Assembly: GCA_025451715.1 (NCBI GenBank)
Contig: JANWJY010000010.1
Location: 1-9,927 of the forward strand
Source of the DNA: Fimbriimonadaceae bacterium
Lineage (GTDB): Bacteria; Armatimonadota; Fimbriimonadia; Fimbriimonadales; Fimbriimonadaceae
DNA: 9,927 nt
Reading direction: 5' to 3'
A program made the translations under genes and the position numbers. Shown piece by piece: positions 5,809-9,927 of the stretch; within the stretch, counting starts at the first letter, position 1, and each line of letters begins with the position of its first letter. The notes below the pieces were generated by a model. It had not been told where the DNA came from and ran no database searches. It saw only the letters and a program-made list of their open reading frames with translations.

Positions 5809-5973
5809 ATGCTCAGATGGGCTCTCTCGTTCTTCATCATCGCGATCATCGCCGCGTTCTTGGGGTTCGGCGGAATCGCCGGCGCCGCAGCGGGGATCGC
5901 ACAGATCCTGTTCATCGTGTTCTTGGTGTTCGCGCTGGTCGCGCTCCTCGTCGGCCGGACGTCGCCAGTCTAG
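5809..5973 (+). CDS. DUF1328 / UPF0391 small membrane protein
   Basis: 54 residues, too short for most ORF cut-offs. The start M-L-R-W-A-L is followed by two hydrophobic helices flanking the G-F-G-G-I-A-G-A-A-A-G-I-A signature (residues 19-31), the hallmark of the DUF1328/UPF0391 family (E. coli YtjA type). Length and both helices match the family's usual 50-60 residues, so it looks intact. The family is widespread and of unknown function, often reported as stress-related inner-membrane proteins. GGAGG at 5795-5799 sits 9 nt before the ATG. AAACC (5788-5792) and GGTTT (5798-5802) could pair and partly hide this ribosome-binding site; whether that matters is not known. It converges on the cytochrome-like gene. 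Confidence 0.93.
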   Translation: MLRWALSFFIIAIIAAFLGFGGIAGAAAGIAQILFIVFLVFALVALLVGRTSPV

Positions 5974-5981
5974 TGAGACAC

Positions 5982-6013
5982 ACGAAGTGCCCCGACAAGT
6001 CGGGGCACTTCGT
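5982..6013. terminator. Long perfect hairpin between convergent genes
   Basis: A 15-bp perfect stem (left arm 5982-5996, right arm 5999-6013) surrounds a 2-nt centre. It sits 8 nt past the DUF1328 stop and overlaps the last base of the stop codon of the opposing cytochrome-like gene, so it can serve both strands. There is no T-run on either side, so it is either an unusual terminator or an mRNA 3'-end stabiliser. Confidence 0.65.
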
Positions 6014-7371
6014 CACTTACCCTTCAGCCAGTCCGTCAGCACGCCGTCGCTCGTCGCTGGATTGAAGTACTCCGCCGAAAGGCTCTTCCACAAGACCTGG
6101 CGCTCTTCGTGCGAAAGCGTGTTGCCAGGTGGCATCCAGCCTTGCTCGATGAAGGTCTGCGCGATCCCCTTTCCTCGGCGCATCGAGCGCACCTCGCGGT
6201 CGGTGCGGACCGGCTCGGGAAAGTTAAGCGGGGCGAACGCGTCGTGGCACTTCGCACAGTCCATCGCGGCGGCGATCCGTTCGACCGCTCCTTCGCCAAG
6301 GCCCTCGGCCCTCGCCATCTCGCGGATGACCGTCATGCGTTGAGGACTTGACGAAGGACCGATGCATGGCCCGTAGGCAGCCTTGTCGTGGTTCGGGAAC
6401 GCGAGCGCACCGTACTCGCGGATTTTTGCGTTCAGGGCGACGTGCCCTGAGGGAGCACGCGCGACGAGTGCGCCGCCCTTGCCGAACCCGTACTCGACTT
6501 CTGGCTTGACCGGCACGACGGCAGACTTGTGACAGTCGTAGCAGTTCTTGCTCGGGCTTTCGGGCAGCACTGCGGTCGGCATCAGCTCGATCCCTTCGCT
6601 TCCTTCATGGCGGACATAGTCCATGAAGTACGCCTGCTTAGTAGTCTTTGCGACTGTGACGACTGAGACGCTAGCGGGCTTAGGCCCTTGCTGGCCCGGC
6701 GTCGCGATTGCGAACGTCACCCACTTGTCGCACATTTGACCGTCCGGGCCCTCTTGGTCAGGAGCGAACACGAGAAGGCGGCCGTAGGTCGTGCGGTCGA
6801 CCGACTTGATGAACTGCGCTTGGAACGGCAGGACCTTCCACTGCTTCTCTTCAGCCAGACCGAGGTTTTGCCGCTCGATCATCGCGACCGCGCCGCGGTA
6901 TGTCAGAGGGTCTGAGACCCTTGCAAGGAACGACGGGCTGGAGAGCAGCGGCGGTAGCGAGACGAACCGCCGCACTTCAGTCCAGTACTTTGCATCGGAG
7001 ACGTCGAGACCGAGCGCACGCGACTTTGACGCCATAGACCCTTGCGCGCGGACGAAGGCGATGAAGTTGCCCATCTCCTTGAGGGCGTCAGGGTCTTCAT
7101 CGATCGCACGGATTGCGGGTGTGAGCACGCCGAACGCCTCGGCGCACCGCTTAGACACCTGCGAGCGCACGATCACGCTCTCACCTTGGAACTTGGCTGG
7201 CTCAAAGATCCTCGCGATCTGCCCGTCTCGCCACTGAGCCCATTCCGAGGCGGTCCACTCGAGCTGCGGGAGCTTTCGGTCAGAGGCGAGCGCACCGGTC
7301 AGCAGCAGGGCGACCCCCGCTGCAGCTATTCCGGCGCTCAGGAACCGTTTTGGGATCGTACGTCCGGGCAC
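6013..7371 (-). CDS. Exported di-heme cytochrome c-like protein
   Basis: 452 residues from a GTG at 7371, chosen because GGGAG at 7378-7382 lies 6 nt upstream and the product opens as a clean signal peptide (P-G-R-T-I-P-K-R-F, hydrophobic core 11-29, A-L-A-S). An ATG at 7398 adds nine residues and lacks such a site; a more distant in-frame start at 7536 would overlap the divergent gene. Two CXXCH heme c sites are present: C-Y-D-C-H at 277-281 and C-A-K-C-H at 372-376. M413 in G-W-M-P-P-G is the likely sixth ligand of the second heme. The first 270 residues are a large domain I cannot name, with cysteines at 76 and 214 outside any heme motif. Periplasmic electron transfer or a heme-dependent redox role is likely; the substrate is unknown. 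No DUF1549/DUF1553 partner is in the window. Confidence 0.85.
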   Translation of the reverse strand: MPGRTIPKRFLSAGIAAAGVALLLTGALASDRKLPQLEWTASEWAQWRDGQIARIFEPAKFQGESVIVRSQVSKRCAEAFGVLTPAIRAIDEDPDALKEMGNFIAFVRAQGSMASKSRALGLDVSDAKYWTEVRRFVSLPPLLSSPSFLARVSDPLTYRGAVAMIERQNLGLAEEKQWKVLPFQAQFIKSVDRTTYGRLLVFAPDQEGPDGQMCDKWVTFAIATPGQQGPKPASVSVVTVAKTTKQAYFMDYVRHEGSEGIELMPTAVLPESPSKNCYDCHKSAVVPVKPEVEYGFGKGGALVARAPSGHVALNAKIREYGALAFPNHDKAAYGPCIGPSSSPQRMTVIREMARAEGLGEGAVERIAAAMDCAKCHDAFAPLNFPEPVRTDREVRSMRRGKGIAQTFIEQGWMPPGNTLSHEERQVLWKSLSAEYFNPATSDGVLTDWLKGK

Positions 7372-7447
7372 ACCAATCTCCCGTCCACTCAACTGCATGA
7401 ATGACGCGCGGGGGGAAAGAGTTCGGTCCTTGGGCGGGAGTCTCCGA

Positions 7448-7453
7448 CATAAT
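7448..7453 (+). promoter_or_regulatory. Candidate -10 box of the racemase-family gene
   Basis: CATAAT (5 of 6 to TATAAT) ends 14 nt before the ATG at 7468, with no Shine-Dalgarno in between. This implies a leader of about 7 nt. It lies in the 96-nt divergent gap with the cytochrome-like gene; no clear -35 box is seen. Confidence 0.4.
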
Positions 7454-7467
7454 GCGCACAAGCGACC

Positions 7468-8175
7468 ATGAAAACGATCGGGGTGCTCGGCGGGATCGGC
7501 CCGCAAGCGACGATGGACTTTGAGGCCCGCGTCCACCGCGTGTCACACGCGCTGATCCCCCAGAAGTTGAACCTGGGTTATCCACCGATGGTCGTCGCGT
7601 ATCATCGGAGCCCTCCGTTCGTGATGAAAGATGACATGACTCCTCGGATGCCGGTGGAGCCGGCCCCCAGCCTTCTCGAAGCCGCGTGGATGCTCGGTGC
7701 CGTCTCCGACTTCCTGGTCATCACAGCGAACGCGCCGCACCTCTTCCAGGAGCAGATCGAGGCGGCCGCGGGGCGCAAAGTTCTGAGCATGGTGAAGCTC
7801 GCGCTGGACGAGATCCAGGCGAAGGGATGGAAGAAGGTCGGGGTGCTCGGGTTTGGAGACCCGACCGTTTACTCGGGCCCGCTCACCGCACTAGGGATCG
7901 CGCACGAGGTGCTCGCCGGGGACATCCGCGACCGGCTCGACAACGAGATCATCGCGGTGTGGGAAGGGCGGGACAACAAGGAGTCGTGCGCGGTCGCGCA
8001 GTACTCGACCGACGCACTGCGCAGGCGCGGCGCGGACGGCGTCGTGCTCGGCTGCACGGAAGTCCCTCTGCTGTTGGAGCGCCGAGCCGACGCCACCGAC
8101 CTCATCAACCCGATCCAGCTCCTTGCGGAGGCTGCAGTGAGGGAGGCGATAGGTCAACCCATTGCGTCAAAGTAG
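7468..8175 (+). CDS. Aspartate/glutamate racemase-family protein lacking the first catalytic Cys
   Basis: 235 residues, the usual length for the Asp/Glu racemase superfamily. The N-terminus M-K-T-I-G-V-L-G-G-I-G-P-Q-A-T is the classical opening. The second active-site loop, V-L-G-C-T-E at 193-198, is intact with Cys196. The first loop, normally C-N-T-x-H, reads T-A-N-A-P-H at 86-91, so Ala87 stands where the first catalytic Cys is expected. The cofactor-independent two-base mechanism uses one Cys on each face. Relatives with one Cys exist (arylmalonate decarboxylase; E. coli YgeA has Thr at the first site), so this may be a different isomerase, a one-sided enzyme or a weak racemase. No signal peptide, so it is cytoplasmic. 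It is a single gene, divergent from the cytochrome and convergent with the PEP-CTERM gene. Family call is firm; substrate is not. Confidence 0.9.
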   Translation: MKTIGVLGGIGPQATMDFEARVHRVSHALIPQKLNLGYPPMVVAYHRSPPFVMKDDMTPRMPVEPAPSLLEAAWMLGAVSDFLVITANAPHLFQEQIEAAAGRKVLSMVKLALDEIQAKGWKKVGVLGFGDPTVYSGPLTALGIAHEVLAGDIRDRLDNEIIAVWEGRDNKESCAVAQYSTDALRRRGADGVVLGCTEVPLLLERRADATDLINPIQLLAEAAVREAIGQPIASK

Positions 8176-8203
8176 AACTCCGCCCCTAATCGGGACGGAG
8201 TTC
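8175..8203. terminator. Terminator-like hairpin after the racemase-family gene
   Basis: Arms GAACTCCG (8175-8182) and CGGAGTTC (8196-8203) pair perfectly over 8 bp, continue after one mismatch with CCC/GGG, and close on TAATC. The stem begins at the last base of the racemase stop codon and lies 23 nt from the stop of the opposing PEP-CTERM gene. There is no clear T-run. Confidence 0.6.
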
Positions 8204-8226
8204 AGAGAGTTACCGATCGTACGTGT

Positions 8227-8826
8227 TCACTTTCTTCGGCGACGCAAGAGCGCTGCAGCGCCGAGTCCGAGCACAGCGATCGTCGCCGGCTCCGGTACCG
8301 CTTCTGCACGGAAGTTGTCGACAGACGTGTTGCCCTCGATCTGAGACTGGCCGTCTGTGGCAGTGATCGAGAAGCCACCGATTCCGTTGGTGCTGAAGGC
8401 GGTGATGATGTCCTCGTGGCCAAAGCCGAAGTCGCCGCCAGAGAACACTGCGGTGGCGAGAACGTTGCTGCTCATGTCGTAGATGTCGACCCTGGATTCG
8501 ACGAAGCACTCCAAGCCAAAGCTCAGAGAGGCTAGCCCCGCGCCAAACCCCGGGTTGAAGTTGATGATAGCGGTAGGGCCGCCTACGCCGCTGTTCAAGC
8601 CCTGTGTGTCAGCGATCCAGAGTCCCTGCGGATTGTTCCCGCGTTGGTCTGGGTTCGGGTCGCCAGTCGCATGGTAGTAGCTGTTGATGTTGCTGTTCTG
8701 GTACAGCCAGCGACCCCAATAACTGCCCAACGGGTCAGGAAAGGTCTCAACGAACACTTGGGCCATGGAGGATGCCCCCATGGATAGCACGCAAACCGCC
8801 AACGAGACGCGAATCAAACTCTTCAT
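8227..8826 (-). CDS. PEP-CTERM sorting domain exported protein
   Basis: 199 residues from the ATG at 8826, set by GGAGG at 8832-8836, 5 nt upstream. An in-frame start at 8889 would put 21 residues before the signal peptide and run through the promoter, so it is rejected. The signal peptide is M-K-S-L-I-R-V-S-L-A... ending A-S-S-M-A-Q (about residues 1-23). The mature domain is rich in Gly, Asn, Ser and aromatics, like many PEP-CTERM surface or exopolysaccharide-linked proteins. The C-terminus carries the full sorting signal: V-P-E-P at 177-180, a short helix at about 181-193 and R-R-R-R-K at 195-199. Exosortase is expected to cleave or anchor it there; no exosortase gene is in the window. The body has no assigned function. 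It has its own strong promoter and stands alone. Confidence 0.92.
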   Translation of the reverse strand: MKSLIRVSLAVCVLSMGASSMAQVFVETFPDPLGSYWGRWLYQNSNINSYYHATGDPNPDQRGNNPQGLWIADTQGLNSGVGGPTAIINFNPGFGAGLASLSFGLECFVESRVDIYDMSSNVLATAVFSGGDFGFGHEDIITAFSTNGIGGFSITATDGQSQIEGNTSVDNFRAEAVPEPATIAVLGLGAAALLRRRRK

Positions 8827-8855
8827 GTATTCCTCCGAGCGAACGCTGCTACGTC

Positions 8856-8897
8856 CCGGACATTTTATTCCTAACGAACTCTGTGTCAACTGTCCGG
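8856..8897. promoter_or_regulatory. Inverted repeat bracketing the PEP-CTERM promoter (possible operator)
   Basis: CCGGACA at 8856-8862 and TGTCCGG at 8891-8897 are perfect 7-nt inverted arms 28 nt apart. One arm touches the -10 box and the other lies just beyond the -35 box. A regulator gripping both arms would cover the promoter; this is inference. Confidence 0.35.
8862..8889 (-). promoter_or_regulatory. Sigma70-type promoter of the PEP-CTERM gene
   Basis: On the minus strand, TTGACA (8884-8889, perfect) is followed after 16 nt by TAAAAT (8862-8867, five of six matches). Predicted transcription starts near 8855, giving a leader of about 30 nt that contains GGAGG and ends at the ATG at 8826. 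It is the clearest promoter in the window. Confidence 0.75.
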
Positions 8898-8979
8898 TTC
8901 AAAACCTGGCAGTTCTACGAGGGGTTCGGGAATAGTGGTGGTGGCCCGTGAGTGCCGTGGTTAGAATCCCGGGCTAGAG

Positions 8980-9927
8980 TCACTTTAGGATCGGGGTTAC
9001 GACCTGGCCCTCGACGTCCGTCAAGCGGAAGTCGCGGCCCTGGTAGGGGTAGGTCAGACGCGTGTGATCGAATCCGAGTTGGTTGAGGATGGTCGCCTGC
9101 ATGTCGTGCACGCTCACCGGGTCCTTAACGACGTTGTAACAGTAATCGTCGGTCTCTCCGTGCACGAGCCCGCCCTTGAAGCCGCCGCCGGCGAGCCACA
9201 GCGAGTAGCACGAACCGAAGTGGTCGCGGCCGTGCGCGTCGGCGCGGTTGACGTCGCCCTGCACGAAGACGGTTCGGCCGAACTCGCCGGCCCACAGTAC
9301 GATGGTGTCGTCGAGGAGGCCCCTTTGCTTGAGGTCTTTCACGAGTGCCGCGCTCGGCTGGTCGGTGTCGCGGCACTGCTGTTCGAGCTGGGTGGAAATG
9401 TTCTGGTGCTGGTCCCATCCGCTGTGCATGAGCTGCACGAACCGCACGCCGCGCTCGAGCAGGCGACGCGCGAGGAGGCAGTTGTGCGCGTACGATCCCT
9501 TCCTCTCGACGTCGGGCCCGTACATGTCGACTATGTTTCGCGGCTCTTTTGAGATATCGGTCAGTTCCGGCACGCTGGTCTGCATCTTGAACGCCATCTC
9601 GTACTGCGCGATGCGCGTCTCGATCTCAGGGTCGCCGTACGTCTCGTACCGCTGTTTGTCGAGAGCGGCGATGTCGTCGAGCACTTTGCGGCGCAGTTCC
9701 GGCGGCATCCCCGGTGGGTTGTTGAGGTACAGCACCGGATCGCCTTCGCTGCGGAACCGCACGCCTTGGTACTTGCTCGGGATGAACCCCGAACCCCAGT
9801 AGTAGTCGTAGAAGAGCTGTCCGCACGTCTTCTTTTCGTCGTTCGAGGTCATGACGACGAACGCGGGAAGGTCCTCGGTCATGTTGCCTAGACCATACGA
9901 GACCCACGCGCCCATGCTTGGCCGGCC
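8980..9927 (-). CDS. DUF1501 family protein, C-terminal part (5' end beyond the window)
   Basis: 315 residues are visible; the frame stays open to the right edge. An internal Met at 9915 is not the start, because the preceding G-R-P-S continues the family motif R-P-S-M-G-A-W-V-S-Y-G-L-G. Other DUF1501 hallmarks are the L-L-A-R-R-L-L-E-R-G-V-R-F-V run (151-164), S-G-W-D-Q-H at 169-174, G-E-F-G-R-T at 214-219, H-G-R-D-H-F at 232-237 and G-G-G-F-K-G-G at 247-253. The family has an alkaline phosphatase/sulfatase-like fold, is usually exported with an N-terminal signal (missing here), and is abundant in Planctomycetota and related phyla, typically paired with a DUF1549/DUF1553 cytochrome-domain protein. 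Its substrate is unknown. About 120 residues are probably missing. The stop at 8980 leaves a 153-nt gap to the PEP-CTERM gene, which has its own promoter, so co-transcription is unlikely. Confidence 0.92.
   Translation of the reverse strand, partial: GRPSMGAWVSYGLGNMTEDLPAFVVMTSNDEKKTCGQLFYDYYWGSGFIPSKYQGVRFRSEGDPVLYLNNPPGMPPELRRKVLDDIAALDKQRYETYGDPEIETRIAQYEMAFKMQTSVPELTDISKEPRNIVDMYGPDVERKGSYAHNCLLARRLLERGVRFVQLMHSGWDQHQNISTQLEQQCRDTDQPSAALVKDLKQRGLLDDTIVLWAGEFGRTVFVQGDVNRADAHGRDHFGSCYSLWLAGGGFKGGLVHGETDDYCYNVVKDPVSVHDMQATILNQLGFDHTRLTYPYQGRDFRLTDVEGQVVTPILK

Noticed and set aside
7372..7536. N-terminal extension of the cytochrome-like protein to 7536
   Set aside because: The extension precedes an obvious signal peptide and would overlap the divergent racemase-family gene that starts at 7468; GGGAG before the GTG at 7371 gives a better start.
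8827..8889. Upstream start of the PEP-CTERM protein at 8889
   Set aside because: It would place 21 residues before the signal peptide and lies over the TTGACA/TAAAAT promoter; the ATG at 8826 has a perfect GGAGG.
8936..8985. tRNA-like T-arm (GGTTAGAATCC)
   Set aside because: The flanking 5-bp stem does not pair and no anticodon, D-arm or acceptor stem can be drawn around it.

Overview
The window is GC-rich bacterial DNA. It carries secreted or envelope proteins in an unusual mix: a PEP-CTERM protein, a DUF1501 protein, a long secreted leucine-rich-repeat (LRR) protein, a CXXCH-type cytochrome and a YtkA-like metal-associated protein. Together with a mosaic of tiny GC-rich hairpin repeats between genes, this fits a member of the Armatimonadota (Fimbriimonas-like) or Planctomycetota. 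That placement is inference from gene families, not a measured match.

Layout, left to right. (1) On the minus strand are the start of a small membrane protein cut by the left edge (1-128) and a 664-residue LRR protein (205-2199). (2) A gene-free stretch (2200-2725) holds phased TCCCGT repeats, a block of four short perfect hairpins, a run of 14 G, and a longer inverted repeat. (3) On the plus strand is a probable three-gene, metal-related set: a small Cys-rich exported protein (2726-3097), an exported protein joining a YtkA/FixH-like domain to a predicted outer-membrane barrel-like region (3159-4709), and a 58-residue two-helix membrane protein (4749-4925). (4) A minus-strand secreted protein (4935-5597) converges on this set. 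(5) A DUF1328/UPF0391 small membrane protein (5809-5973, plus) converges on a di-heme cytochrome-like gene (6013-7371, minus). (6) An Asp/Glu racemase-family gene (7468-8175, plus) is divergent from the cytochrome and converges on a PEP-CTERM protein (8227-8826, minus). (7) The C-terminal 315 residues of a DUF1501 protein (8980-9927, minus) run off the right edge.

Each of the three convergent gene ends carries a short palindrome that could end transcription from both sides, none with a clear T-run. Start regions fall into two classes. Five genes (3159, 5597, 5809, 7371, 8826) have a Shine-Dalgarno sequence. Four (128, 2726, 4749, 7468) lack one but have a -10-like hexamer 11-14 nt before the ATG, which suggests leaderless or nearly leaderless mRNAs. 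The best promoter is before the PEP-CTERM gene: TTGACA, 16 nt, TAAAAT, bracketed by a 7-bp inverted repeat.

No defence system, mobile-element gene, tRNA, rRNA or CRISPR array is visible. The most unusual items are the metal-related three-gene set with its domain fusion, the racemase-like protein lacking its first catalytic cysteine, and the structured DNA at 2262-2640.
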